DNA of 64,000 bases from an uncultured Lachnospiraceae bacterium. GTDB taxonomy: Bacteria > Bacillota > Clostridia > Lachnospirales > Lachnospiraceae. A program made the translations under genes and the position numbers. The notes below the pieces were generated by a model. It did no database searches, was not told where the DNA came from, and worked only from the letters and a program-made list of their open reading frames with translations. Shown here piece by piece: positions 36,634 through 45,040 of the stretch. Position 1 is the first letter of the stretch. Each line of letters starts with the position of its first letter. The stretch lies in assembly GCA_947631955.1 (NCBI GenBank), contig CANRNJ010000009.1, forward strand, positions 62,001 through 126,000, in the 5' to 3' direction.

Positions 36634-38370
36634 TCAGACTTTTAATCGTCTGTATCGGTCAATACATGCAAGGATCTCCTGTCTGCGCGGTCTTGCAAGC
36701 GATGCGGACGGATCGCTGCGCTCAAACAGACTCTCCAGACCTTTTTCGTCAAGCAGCTTCTCCAGAAGCTCTCCGATCGACGCCAGATCTTTCCGGCCGT
36801 CCAAAAGCTTAAGCTGCGCATATTTTAACAGATATGCCAGCGCCGCGCTCTGCTCCTGATCTTTCAGCTGCTCCAGATACCGCAGTTCCACGGTTTCCTT
36901 GTGAAGCGACAGTTCGCTCGTGCCGGAAGTACGGATCTTGATCCGCTCCTCTTTTCTGAGCGCCATATCCGGCTGCGGGCAGCGTTTCCGGTTAAATTCC
37001 GGGAAGACGGCCGGGCCTGCCGCGCCGTTATCCTCCGCATCGCCCCATTCTGCCGTATCCTTCTGCATGTTCCATTCCTGTGCCGCTTTCTTGGCCCTCT
37101 CGGTAATGTCGATCGGTACATATTCTTTCATCTGGATGATCGTATCCGCCGGTTCAAAAAACGCTCCGGAACTTCCCGCCACTATGACCGAAGATACCCC
37201 CAGATCCTCATACAGCGCCCGCACCCTGTCGATAAACGGGGTGATCGGCTCTTCACCGGGAGCGATCACCTGAGCCATCAGCCTGTCGCGCACCATGAAA
37301 TTCGTCGCAGACGTGTCTTCATCGATCAAAAGCAGCCTGCTCCCGCTCTCGACCGCCTCCATCAGATTGGCCGCCTGCGAAGTGCTTCCGCTGGCGTCCT
37401 CCGTGGAAAAATGTACGGTGTCTTTCCCGTTTGGAAGATTTTTGATAAAAGGCGATATGTCCACGCCCGATATGCTCCGCCCGTCTTCCGCCCGCAGTTT
37501 GAAAGCCGTATCGTCCGTGATAACAAACTCTCTGCCGTCGCCGCCGATATGGTTGTAGACTCCGTTCTGCAGCGCCTGCAGGATCGTGGATTTGCCGTGA
37601 TAACCGCCGCCCACAAACAACGTGATCCCTCTGGGGATCCCCATGCCGGAAATGTCGCCCTTATGCGGAGTCTTTATGACCGTCCTCAGACTTTCCGGCG
37701 ACCGGAACAGAACGGAGTCCTTCATCGGTTTCTCCGAGATCCCGCTCTCTCTTGGGAGCACGGAGCCGTCCGCAATAAAAGCGCAGAGCCCCTTCTCGAC
37801 AAGCGCCTGCCGGACGGCCTGCTGATCTTCGCACAGCCAGATCGCGTCACGCAGCTTGTCCTTATCGAGGCTGGCATAAAAAAGGCTCTTCCTGACGCAT
37901 CCGGGCAGGATGTCAAACAGCATCTTTTCCAGTTCCCGCGCATTGATCGTCCGCCCGTCAGCCGGGAAGCCCGCTTCAAAGCGCAGGACGATACTGCCCC
38001 CATCGACCCGCGCTGCGGTGCGCTCCAACACCTGCTGGCCGCATTTGGAAACGGAGAGCAGGCCGCTCTTGCCGGAACCCTTCGCCTGAAAACTTCCCGC
38101 CTGTATCCAACGCCCGAACAGCCTTGTCAGATGATCTTGGAGGGTGACGCGCTTCGCGGCGGTTTCATAGTAATCCGCCGGAAATCCCGCCTTATCTGCG
38201 TTCACCCGGACGGACAGCCGCGACGGGGAGGCAAACGGATCCCCCTGAACATGATCGATGCAAAGTATATAATCGCCAAAGCTGTACTGCCCTTTCAGTT
38301 CCTTATAAGCGGGATAACCCCGGTGGTCAATATTTCTCAGTCTGGTCCTCAATTCGCTTCCTGTATTCAT
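36634..38370 (-). CDS. ABC-class ATPase (COG3044 / PF09818 family)
   Basis: 578 residues from ATG 38370 (MNTGSELRTRLRNIDHRGYPAYKELKG), with GGAG 5 nt upstream. Walker A is GGGYHGKST (254-262), the Walker B region is LLLIDEDTSATN (about 345), and the family-specific STEDASGSTSQAANLMEA lies between them. The proteins are soluble and have no transporter domain; their cellular role is unknown. Immediately upstream sits structured repeat copy B, whose end abuts the ribosome binding site. Confidence 0.9.
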   Translation of the reverse strand: MNTGSELRTRLRNIDHRGYPAYKELKGQYSFGDYILCIDHVQGDPFASPSRLSVRVNADKAGFPADYYETAAKRVTLQDHLTRLFGRWIQAGSFQAKGSGKSGLLSVSKCGQQVLERTAARVDGGSIVLRFEAGFPADGRTINARELEKMLFDILPGCVRKSLFYASLDKDKLRDAIWLCEDQQAVRQALVEKGLCAFIADGSVLPRESGISEKPMKDSVLFRSPESLRTVIKTPHKGDISGMGIPRGITLFVGGGYHGKSTILQALQNGVYNHIGGDGREFVITDDTAFKLRAEDGRSISGVDISPFIKNLPNGKDTVHFSTEDASGSTSQAANLMEAVESGSRLLLIDEDTSATNFMVRDRLMAQVIAPGEEPITPFIDRVRALYEDLGVSSVIVAGSSGAFFEPADTIIQMKEYVPIDITERAKKAAQEWNMQKDTAEWGDAEDNGAAGPAVFPEFNRKRCPQPDMALRKEERIKIRTSGTSELSLHKETVELRYLEQLKDQEQSAALAYLLKYAQLKLLDGRKDLASIGELLEKLLDEKGLESLFERSDPSASLARPRRQEILACIDRYRRLKV

Positions 38371-38373
38371 GCT

Positions 38374-38510
38374 ATCTCCATTCCGGAGCGTTTTCGCGAC
38401 GGACGGCGGCGCGAATCTCAAATTCGCGTCTGCCATCAGAGGGATTTGTGACGCTCCGGCACAAACCCCCGTGTGAGAAATCAGCACATCAGTGTGATTT
38501 TTCACACTAT
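38374..38510 (-). repeat. Structured interspersed repeat, copy B (5' leader of the ABC-class ATPase)
   Basis: 137 bp homologous to copy A at 11493-11625 and in the same orientation relative to the downstream gene. The first stem reads GTGAAAAATCA with TGATTTCTCAC, where an A-T pair of copy A is replaced by G-C; stem two keeps pairing through G-U; stem three (CGCGAAT/ATTCGCG) is identical. The loop of stem two (CCGGAGCGT) matches ACGCTCCGG near the 3' end for nine pairs. The element ends in ATGGAGATAGC directly before the ATG. Confidence 0.85.
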
Positions 38511-38546
38511 CCTGTTTCTCTGTTTCTCTATTTCTGTATTTACCGG

Positions 38547-38706
38547 CTGCGCAGCAGACGGATTCTGGAGTTATTTGGCCTTCTTCTCAGATGCCGTCAC
38601 CGTAAATCATTCCGGGAGAATTACGAAGTAATTCTCATGAGTTAATTGCAGAGCAATTTACTCATGCGCTGTCTGTTGGGCCTGCGCAGCAGACGGATTC
38701 TGGAGT
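38547..38706. repeat. 25-bp direct repeats flanking two hairpins
   Basis: The identical 25 bp beginning ctgcgcagcagacggattct occur at 38547-38571 and 38682-38706. Between them are a perfect hairpin (GAGAATTAC/GTAATTCTC, loop GAA, 38616-38636) and a longer imperfect one (38637-38665). No gene is seen between 38511 and 38767. The block could be a small decayed mobile element or a duplicated regulatory module. Confidence 0.7.
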
Positions 38707-38767
38707 CATTGTACCACGATAATCCTTCCTGTACTACTACTTTTATTTCCGGCAGTCCTTTTTCCCG

Positions 38768-39259
38768 CTACTGGACCTCCACGGTAAAAGTGAGCGTATC
38801 CGTGTAGTTTCCCGCATACATGGCATGATCCTTCTGCAGATCCGTGACGAAATTCAGCAGGGCCCACCCGGTATTCTCTCCGGCGGAAACAGTCAGTATC
38901 GTGTAGTTGTTTTCTCCGGGAGGCTCATTGTTGTTGATCGTCAGCCGATAATCGATATACCCGCCGCCGCACACCATTTTAAATTCGTTAAGACTGGAAA
39001 GATTGATATGAAGGGTACTTCCCTCATTGAGGAGCACATTGCTTACTTGGAGCGGCCTCTCGACTTCTTTTTCGGCATCCGAAAAAGTCACGCTCGCGGG
39101 GATCGTTACCGTATAGGTCACGCCCGCGTTGTATCCCACCGTGATATTCCCGCTGTTTGCCTGAGAATCCTGCGTTATCGTTTCCCCTTCCGCCAGTGAA
39201 GTGATCGGACTGAAAAAAACGATCGATACTGTCAGGATAAGCGCTATCCATTTTTTCAT
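38768..39259 (-). CDS. Secreted beta-rich protein of unknown function
   Basis: 163 residues from ATG 39259 (MKKWIALILTVSIVFFSPITSLAEG), with a clear Sec signal peptide cleaved near residue 24. The mature part is Thr/Asn/Val-rich and predicted mostly beta (VTYTVTIPASVTFSDAEKE, YTILTVSAGENTGWALLNF), like small exported beta-sandwich proteins. No catalytic motif or anchor is seen. It lies 105 nt after a gene for a membrane-anchored protein with a similar beta-rich outer domain, so the two may work together at the surface. Confidence 0.7.
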   Translation of the reverse strand: MKKWIALILTVSIVFFSPITSLAEGETITQDSQANSGNITVGYNAGVTYTVTIPASVTFSDAEKEVERPLQVSNVLLNEGSTLHINLSSLNEFKMVCGGGYIDYRLTINNNEPPGENNYTILTVSAGENTGWALLNFVTDLQKDHAMYAGNYTDTLTFTVEVQ

Positions 39260-39364
39260 TTTCTTTTCCTTCCTGAACACAAGACTTGATCGGTCACTGA
39301 CCCTGCCTGAGCAGCGATCTTTTGATCCTTCCCGCCGGATCAGCGGTCCGCCTGTTTTTTCCGC

Positions 39365-39931
39365 TTAATCTACGATCAGCTTGATCCTCATATCCACATT
39401 ATTGGTCTGTGTCTTTTCTTCATCCATCCGGTACGGCTGCACATGGACCACCGCATCGTACACGCCCTTCTCCAGTTCGCGCGGGAGCGTGATCCGATCG
39501 ATGCGCTTCCCCGGCTCGACCAGACCCGACGTATACAGGACTTCATAATCCCGACCGCTGTCGTCATACAGCCTGATTTCAAAAGTCAGATAATACAGCC
39601 CGGCGTTTTCTTCCGGGTTCCGGAAATCGACCGCCGCCTCTTTGGTATCTGCCAAAAAGGTCATGGATTCCCAGCCGGCTATGACCACGCCCTGTTCCAA
39701 AGCGCTGTCGGACTGGCCGGGCAGACCCGTTTCCGCGTTGGGATCGATCACCAGTTCCACCCCGCTGCCGGCCTTTTTACCGGAAACGGCGTCCGGTCTG
39801 TTCCCGCCGGGACCGCGCCGGACGGTCAAAGCGATGCCTGCCGCGCCTCCGAACAATAGAAGGAGTAACAGCAGCAGAAAAACGGACCGCTTTATCCTGC
39901 GCTTCTCTTCTTTTGGATATTTTTTCTTCAT
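39365..39931 (-). CDS. Membrane-anchored extracellular protein of unknown function
   Basis: 188 residues. A basic N-terminus (MKKKYPKEEKRRIKRS) and one strongly hydrophobic helix (about 17-37) suggest an N-in/C-out anchor. The outer domain is beta-rich (GWESMTFLADTKEAAVDFRN, YYLTFEIRLYDDSGRDYEV, KGVYDAVVHVQPY) and resembles Ig-like or carbohydrate-binding folds, without a recognised family. It precedes the secreted protein gene on the same strand. Nothing suggests an enzyme. Confidence 0.7.
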   Translation of the reverse strand: MKKKYPKEEKRRIKRSVFLLLLLLLLFGGAAGIALTVRRGPGGNRPDAVSGKKAGSGVELVIDPNAETGLPGQSDSALEQGVVIAGWESMTFLADTKEAAVDFRNPEENAGLYYLTFEIRLYDDSGRDYEVLYTSGLVEPGKRIDRITLPRELEKGVYDAVVHVQPYRMDEEKTQTNNVDMRIKLIVD

Positions 39932-40058
39932 CGGTCTTCACCTGCGTACACTTTTCAGATTCCGATCTCGTTGTCTGTCCTTACCGGAATGATTTCAATT
40001 TCTATATCATATGACGAAATTTGACAATTTGTTACCAAAGCCCGGCAGATACCGGCAG

Positions 40059-40160
40059 CCCGTGGCGGCCCGGCGGCGGCAGATGCTGCTGCCCGTGGCG
40101 GCCCGGCGGCGGCAGATGCTGCTGCCCCGTGACAGCCTGACGGCGGCAGATGCTGCTGCC
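40059..40160. repeat. 33/34-bp GC-rich tandem repeats
   Basis: Three units beginning cccgtg start at 40059, 40092 and 40126 and share ggcggcagatgctgctgcc. They fill part of the 316-nt gap between the esterase stop and the membrane-anchored protein start. No gene is seen in the gap. Confidence 0.75.
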
Positions 40161-40175
40161 CGGCCGCTTCATTTT

Positions 40176-40212
40176 AAAAGGGACTTCCCGGTTTCCCGAA
40201 AAGTCCCTTTTT
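40176..40212. terminator. Bidirectional intrinsic terminator after the esterase gene
   Basis: AAAAGGGACTT pairs with AAGTCCCTTTT across a 14-nt loop, flanked by T runs in both senses. In the minus sense it closes the GH39-esterase transcript 36 nt past the esterase stop. Confidence 0.85.
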
Positions 40213-40247
40213 CATCCGTATCTGTACGGACAGGCCGCAGATCCGCC

Positions 40248-41774
40248 CTATTCCGACATTTTTCTCTCTATATCTTCCATCAGGAATCTCTTGAAAGCGG
40301 ATTCAGCGCCGCAGTCTGCGGCCGCGCCGTCCGATGAAAAGACCATCCCGCAGGGAGCCTGCTCCGTGTAGGGTTTCCACTCCGGCATACGGCTCCCGTC
40401 CGTATCCTCGCCGTTGGGATCGCCGGTCTTGATAAAATTGGCCCAGTAATTGCACATCTGCCTTGCCAGATCATAATGTCTGCCCACAAACGGCCGCCAG
40501 CACTTCGCCAGAGTTTCAAAGAAGAACCACAGATCCACCGAATGGAAGGTGCCCGGATGATCCCATCCGGGGATATCCGGATCAAAGCGGTAATAGTAGT
40601 AGCTGTTCCTGCTCCCGCTCCTGCTTTTTGCGGCAAAAAGGCTCTTGGCCGTACACTCGATGCCGCTGACCACGCCGTAACGCCCGTTTTCGCCGCCCTG
40701 CCGTATCTCCGGGAACGCCAGAAATTCCGCCGCCCTGCTGCCGAACAGTTCCTCCGCCTGCCGCGCAAGCGCTTCGGAAGAATCCGCCGAAAGGAAGTTC
40801 GGGAACTCGTCCCCGGTATTGCCCGCCATCATGGGCACATCCACACATTTTCCTTCTTTGATCAGTTTGAGCGGATCGCCCACGCAGAACCGATGATCCA
40901 GCACGGTAAACATCCTCGGATGCTTCTGCGCGTACTCGCCGTATTTGTCGCGGATATAAAAGGCGTCCAGCGCCCTTGCCTCCTCCAGAGTCTTAACGCC
41001 GAGGAACGCAAAGAAGTCTTCCCCGTTCTTTTCCGCCTGTTCGAGCGGCTCCGGCTTTCCCACCGCTTCCTCGCCGTAGGGGTTCCGAATCATGGCGCTC
41101 ATAACGACCGCCCTTTGGAACAGCCCCTGATTGTCCATGCAGGCCATCTGGCTCATCACGCTGCCGCCGCCCGCAGACTGTCCCGCGATCGTGATATTGC
41201 CGGGATCGCCGCCGAAAGCCGCAATATTGCGGGCCACCCACTTAAGCCCGGCCTGTTGGTCCAGACTGCCGAAATTGCCCGGTGCATCCGGCTGTTCCCG
41301 CGTGATCTGCGGATGCGCCAGAAAACCGAACACGTTGATGCGGTAATTCACCGTCACGACCACGATGCCGCGGCGCGCAAGGCGCTCTCCGTCAAATTCC
41401 ATTTCGGCGGGATATCCCCACTGTAAACCTCCGCCGTAAAACCAGACAAGCACGGGCATTTTCTCCTCCGCGCTCTTGGCCGGAGTCCATACGTTCAGAT
41501 ACAGACAGTCCTCGTCCATGGCTATGTCAGGATCCACATGCCATTCGCGGCAGTATATGTCGTCGCCCACGCCCGGCGTATCCTGTACGGCGATCGGCGC
41601 AAAGCGGTACGCTTCTTTGACCCCCCCCCAGTTTTCACAGGGCTGCGGCGCCCGCCATCGATTCTCTCCCACCGGCGGAGCCGCGAACGGGATCCCCTTA
41701 AATGCGGTGATCCTCGGATCGGCCGCCTCGATTCCCTTGACCCAGCCGTTTTCAGTCTTGACCTGTCTTAACAT
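40248..41774 (-). CDS. Type-B carboxylesterase
   Basis: 508 residues of the alpha/beta hydrolase, carboxylesterase/lipase family. It has KGIPFAAPPVGENRWRAPQP, the oxyanion region WFYGGGLQWG, EDCLYLNVWTP, and the nucleophile S200 in GQSAGGGSV; a late His is in GTFHSVDLW. No signal peptide, so probably intracellular. Next to a beta-xylosidase it may remove acetyl or feruloyl groups from xylo-oligosaccharides, which is inference. Nine G in a row at codons 49-52 (41621-41629) could slip. The ribosome site AAGGAGG is the last of three similar 14-bp repeats. Confidence 0.88.
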   Translation of the reverse strand: MLRQVKTENGWVKGIEAADPRITAFKGIPFAAPPVGENRWRAPQPCENWGGVKEAYRFAPIAVQDTPGVGDDIYCREWHVDPDIAMDEDCLYLNVWTPAKSAEEKMPVLVWFYGGGLQWGYPAEMEFDGERLARRGIVVVTVNYRINVFGFLAHPQITREQPDAPGNFGSLDQQAGLKWVARNIAAFGGDPGNITIAGQSAGGGSVMSQMACMDNQGLFQRAVVMSAMIRNPYGEEAVGKPEPLEQAEKNGEDFFAFLGVKTLEEARALDAFYIRDKYGEYAQKHPRMFTVLDHRFCVGDPLKLIKEGKCVDVPMMAGNTGDEFPNFLSADSSEALARQAEELFGSRAAEFLAFPEIRQGGENGRYGVVSGIECTAKSLFAAKSRSGSRNSYYYYRFDPDIPGWDHPGTFHSVDLWFFFETLAKCWRPFVGRHYDLARQMCNYWANFIKTGDPNGEDTDGSRMPEWKPYTEQAPCGMVFSSDGAAADCGAESAFKRFLMEDIERKMSE

Positions 41775-41777
41775 TTT

Positions 41778-41819
41778 AGACCTCCTTATCTGAACCTCTT
41801 TATTTGAACCTCTTTATTT
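41778..41819 (-). repeat. Three 14-bp repeats carrying Shine-Dalgarno-like cores
   Basis: In the minus sense AAATAAAGAGGTTC occurs twice in tandem (41806-41819, 41792-41805), followed by the related AGATAAGGAGGTCT (41778-41791). The last provides the ribosome site of the esterase; the first overlaps the GH39 stop codon. The tandem copies create two additional decoy SD cores. Confidence 0.65.
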
Positions 41820-43328
41820 CATCGCACCGCCGGATACTCTGGCATAGTCATAGCCCCTGTCGCTTGTCTGCCGTCTGGCCGTCAGCGAAAACCACAGGAC
41901 CGCATAGGGTTTCAGTTCCAATTCCAGCCGGACCGCGCCGTCCGCGCTCTGCACCTGTCCCGAAGTGACAAGCGGCACCGCGCTCTCCCGCAGGATCTTT
42001 ACCTGATCTTTGGCCGGATTTGCCGGTTCTCCCATATCGTGCCATACTTTCAGCGGATTACAGGTATCCTCGTCCACCGTTTTGCACAGCAGCGTATACT
42101 CTTTCTCCCGTGCCGGGAGCCGGATCTCCAGCGTCAGCGTTTCCCTTCCCTGCGGCCTGTGGTTCCATGCGGCGCCGCAGTAACCGTTTCCTTCAAGGAT
42201 CACGATATTGTCATCCCGGTACACACATTTGCCGCCGTACTCCTGAAGCCGCTTGAAAAAGGCGAATGTCCAGAAGGTCGGCTTCGGGATACAGCCGTTT
42301 GCCACCAGTCCGAATCCGCCGTGGAACGGAGTAAACGGCACGCCCTGTTCCTCGAAGATATCTCCGAACGTCCAGTACGAGTACGACTCGTTCATATCTC
42401 CCAGCCTCGAAAGCTGATGGGCGATATAAGCCGCATTTTCGTTGGTATCGTGAAGCGGGCAGTTGGGAATATAGGAGGTGTTAAACTCCGTGATATGGAT
42501 CCCAAGCCCCTTGAACTCCTCGTAGCTGTCAATGATGTCCCGCGTGGACTGAAGATTGGCAAACCCTTCCTCCGGCTCCGACAGTCTGGCATACCCATAA
42601 TGTCCCACGTTTTCCGGCAGCTGCGTCGTATAATGATGCCGCGTGATAAAATCCGGCTTGATCTTTTCTTTCCGGCAGAAATCCAAAAACGCACGCATCC
42701 ACTCTTCGTCGCGGACGCCGCAGACAGCCGGGCCGCCCACCTGAAACCGTTCGTCCGTTTCTTTGACCGCCCGGAAAGTGGCCGCGAACAGCTTAAAATA
42801 CTCCTGCATATCGGCATGTTCCCAGAAACCGGGCAGATTCGGCTCATTCCAGACCTCTATCGGCCATCCCGCCGCTTCGTCGGCGCCGTACCGCTCCATC
42901 AGATGTTCCAGAAGCCGCCGCACCATATCCGCCCATTTCCCGTAGTCCTTGGGCGGGGTCGTGTTTCCTTTCCAGTAAAAAATGGTCTGCTCACCCGACG
43001 CAAGCTTACAGGGCATGAAACCCAGTTCCAGAAAGGGTCTGATGCCAAGCTTAAGATAACTGTCCATCACCATATCCAGATAGGTATAGTTATACTCTGT
43101 CTTGATCTGTCCGTCTTTCTCGTATTCATGATAGACCGCCATATCGTCGCAGAACAGGCCGTGCCCCCTGATATGCGTAAAACCGATCTCTTCCTGAACC
43201 AGTTTCAGCTGCTCCTGATATTCCTGCTGCAGCGCAAGCCCCATTCTGCCCGTTCCCACGCAGAACCCCACATTGTTGTGAAAAGGGACTTCCTGCCCCT
43301 CTGCAATCCGGATCTCTCTTTTTCCCAT
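41814..43328 (-). CDS. GH39 beta-xylosidase-like glycoside hydrolase
   Basis: 504 residues. The GH39 barrel has the acid/base E162 in IEVWNEPNLPGFW and the nucleophile E281 in HITEFNTSY; the HIRGHGLFCDDM segment near residue 52 is also typical. A C-terminal beta domain (about 400-490) follows. GH39 enzymes release xylose from xylo-oligosaccharides. No export signal. It lies between an MFS permease upstream and an esterase 39 nt downstream, which suggests a small hemicellulose-use unit. Confidence 0.9.
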   Translation of the reverse strand: MGKREIRIAEGQEVPFHNNVGFCVGTGRMGLALQQEYQEQLKLVQEEIGFTHIRGHGLFCDDMAVYHEYEKDGQIKTEYNYTYLDMVMDSYLKLGIRPFLELGFMPCKLASGEQTIFYWKGNTTPPKDYGKWADMVRRLLEHLMERYGADEAAGWPIEVWNEPNLPGFWEHADMQEYFKLFAATFRAVKETDERFQVGGPAVCGVRDEEWMRAFLDFCRKEKIKPDFITRHHYTTQLPENVGHYGYARLSEPEEGFANLQSTRDIIDSYEEFKGLGIHITEFNTSYIPNCPLHDTNENAAYIAHQLSRLGDMNESYSYWTFGDIFEEQGVPFTPFHGGFGLVANGCIPKPTFWTFAFFKRLQEYGGKCVYRDDNIVILEGNGYCGAAWNHRPQGRETLTLEIRLPAREKEYTLLCKTVDEDTCNPLKVWHDMGEPANPAKDQVKILRESAVPLVTSGQVQSADGAVRLELELKPYAVLWFSLTARRQTSDRGYDYARVSGGAMK

Positions 43329-43353
43329 AAACGATCCCCCTTGTTTCTTTCTG

Positions 43354-43387
43354 ATAAAAAACAGGGCACAGCAGACGCCATGCCCTG
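43354..43387 (-). terminator. Terminator between the MFS and GH39 genes
   Basis: In the minus sense CAGGGCA pairs with TGCCCTG and is followed by TTTTTTATC. It ends the MFS message 11 nt after the stop, or lets only part of it continue into GH39. Confidence 0.8.
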
Positions 43388-43397
43388 ATATATGCTG

Positions 43398-44675
43398 TTA
43401 TTTCGTCTTCTTTCCGGTCGAGGACAGATAAAACAGGAAACTGAACAGACTTCCCAATATCCCCGTACACAGAAACATCACCGCCATGCCGCTGCCGTCG
43501 CCCTCTCCCACGATAAGGCTCAAAAACTGCGCCAAAGCGCCCTGCCTGCGCATAAACGGCTCAAACACATGATCCGCCAGAAATCCGCCGATCAGGATGC
43601 CCACCGGTATCGTGGAAAACTGTATCGCGTTTCTCACCGCAAAGATCCGGCCCTGAAGCTGCGCCGGAACATCCCGGTACAGGATCAGATTCTGCCCCGC
43701 ATTGATAAACGGGATCGGCAGGCTCGCCATAAGCCCCGCAAAAGACCACACGATAACGCCGCGTCCCGCGCCCATCAACAGATCGCCGAGCAGGAACGAA
43801 AGCATCGCGGACAGATAGATCATCTTGACCCCGTCCTTGGAAAACCTGCCTGACGCGACAAGGATCCCGCCGACAATGCCTCCGGCTCCCATGACCGCGT
43901 TGACGATCCCAAGCGCGACAGAATCGCTGCCGCTCCGAGCCAAGATCATCGGCGACAGAATGTTCTCATAGGTGAGTCTGGAAAAAAAGTTCAACAGCGC
44001 CATCGTGATAATGACGGTAAAAATCAATCGGTTGCGTTTCAGATAAGAAAAACCCTCGCCGCATCCCTCAAAAACCGACTGCTGATCCATATCGGCCGGA
44101 TCGTCCTGCGGGATCCGGATCAACAGAAGCAGTACGAAAAATGCCACGGCAAAACTCATCAGATCGACCAGCAGCACGATCCACAATCCGCCGAAGGCAA
44201 ACAGCGAAGCCGAAAATACCGGCGCAAGCACCATGACCAGATTGCTCGAAAAAGAATTCATCCCGCTCGCCTGCGCGATCTTCTCCTCCGGCACCAGTTT
44301 TCCCATCGCTACCGCCGACGCAGGCTGCTGAAAAGAATTCATGAGGCCGATCACAAAATTGACCGCATAGATGTGGTACATCCGCAGCGCGCCTGACAGG
44401 CTGAACAGAAGCACCGCCGCGGAACATACCGCCGCGACGGAATCCGAAACAAGCATGACCGTCTTTTTCCGGTGCCTGTCAACAAAACTGCCCGCCGCGA
44501 TACTCACCAGAATATACGGTATATAGTTGAAAAAAGACATGAGCGACACCGTCATTGCAGACCGGCTCTGCGTATACGCCCATAAGATCAGCGCGAAACC
44601 CGTCATCTGGCTGCCAAGCTGCGATACCGACTGACTCAGCCAGAACACAATATACTTTTTAAATTTTTTATTCAT
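43398..44675 (-). CDS. MFS transporter
   Basis: 425 residues with 12 predicted membrane helices. The motif A-like loop is GSFVDRHRKKTVML near residue 65. It most resembles MFS_3-type permeases with sequences like QLGSQMTGFALILWAYTQS, many of which are annotated as macrolide or multidrug exporters. By neighbourhood it could instead move sugars. TATAAGGAGAATG precedes the ATG. Substrate is not predictable from sequence. Confidence 0.88.
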   Translation of the reverse strand: MNKKFKKYIVFWLSQSVSQLGSQMTGFALILWAYTQSRSAMTVSLMSFFNYIPYILVSIAAGSFVDRHRKKTVMLVSDSVAAVCSAAVLLFSLSGALRMYHIYAVNFVIGLMNSFQQPASAVAMGKLVPEEKIAQASGMNSFSSNLVMVLAPVFSASLFAFGGLWIVLLVDLMSFAVAFFVLLLLIRIPQDDPADMDQQSVFEGCGEGFSYLKRNRLIFTVIITMALLNFFSRLTYENILSPMILARSGSDSVALGIVNAVMGAGGIVGGILVASGRFSKDGVKMIYLSAMLSFLLGDLLMGAGRGVIVWSFAGLMASLPIPFINAGQNLILYRDVPAQLQGRIFAVRNAIQFSTIPVGILIGGFLADHVFEPFMRRQGALAQFLSLIVGEGDGSGMAVMFLCTGILGSLFSFLFYLSSTGKKTK

Positions 44676-45040
44676 CGAATCATTCTCCTTATAGTCTTAT
44701 TGTTAGTCTGCCTATAAGTACAAGATCCGATGCGGACAATCGCAGCGCGGGATCCAAACGGCGGCAGTCATCTCCGCCAAGTCCCGGCTCTGTTACCTCT
44801 GCACAAGTATTGTCCGATGATCAGACCTTGTACAGAGTTCGATGCTTAGATCGATAGTCATATGACACAGCATGTGCCGTTTCCTCCTGAATCGTTGATA
44901 ATCCTATTTTATAACACATGTCTGCGCGGCGCAATCATTTCCTTGCGCGATATATTGTCATTTCTTGCTCAATGCTGCGGTTCCTTATGCGGTGCTGCGC
45001 TCCGGCGCCAAAATGCGGCGCGGCGGCGTTCCCGGCCGGT
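44676..45040. other. 365-nt intergenic region without a recognised gene
   Basis: Between the chemoreceptor stop and the MFS start. A weak minus-strand promoter (TTGTCC, 17 nt, TATAGG near 44712-44740) may serve the MFS gene. Frames on the plus strand are antisense to the chemoreceptor C-terminus and look spurious. No terminator or known RNA is apparent. Confidence 0.4.

Noticed and set aside
36901..38451. A 516-codon plus-strand frame
   Set aside because: It mirrors the ABC-class ATPase gene, which has Walker motifs on the minus strand. Long antisense frames are expected at this GC content.
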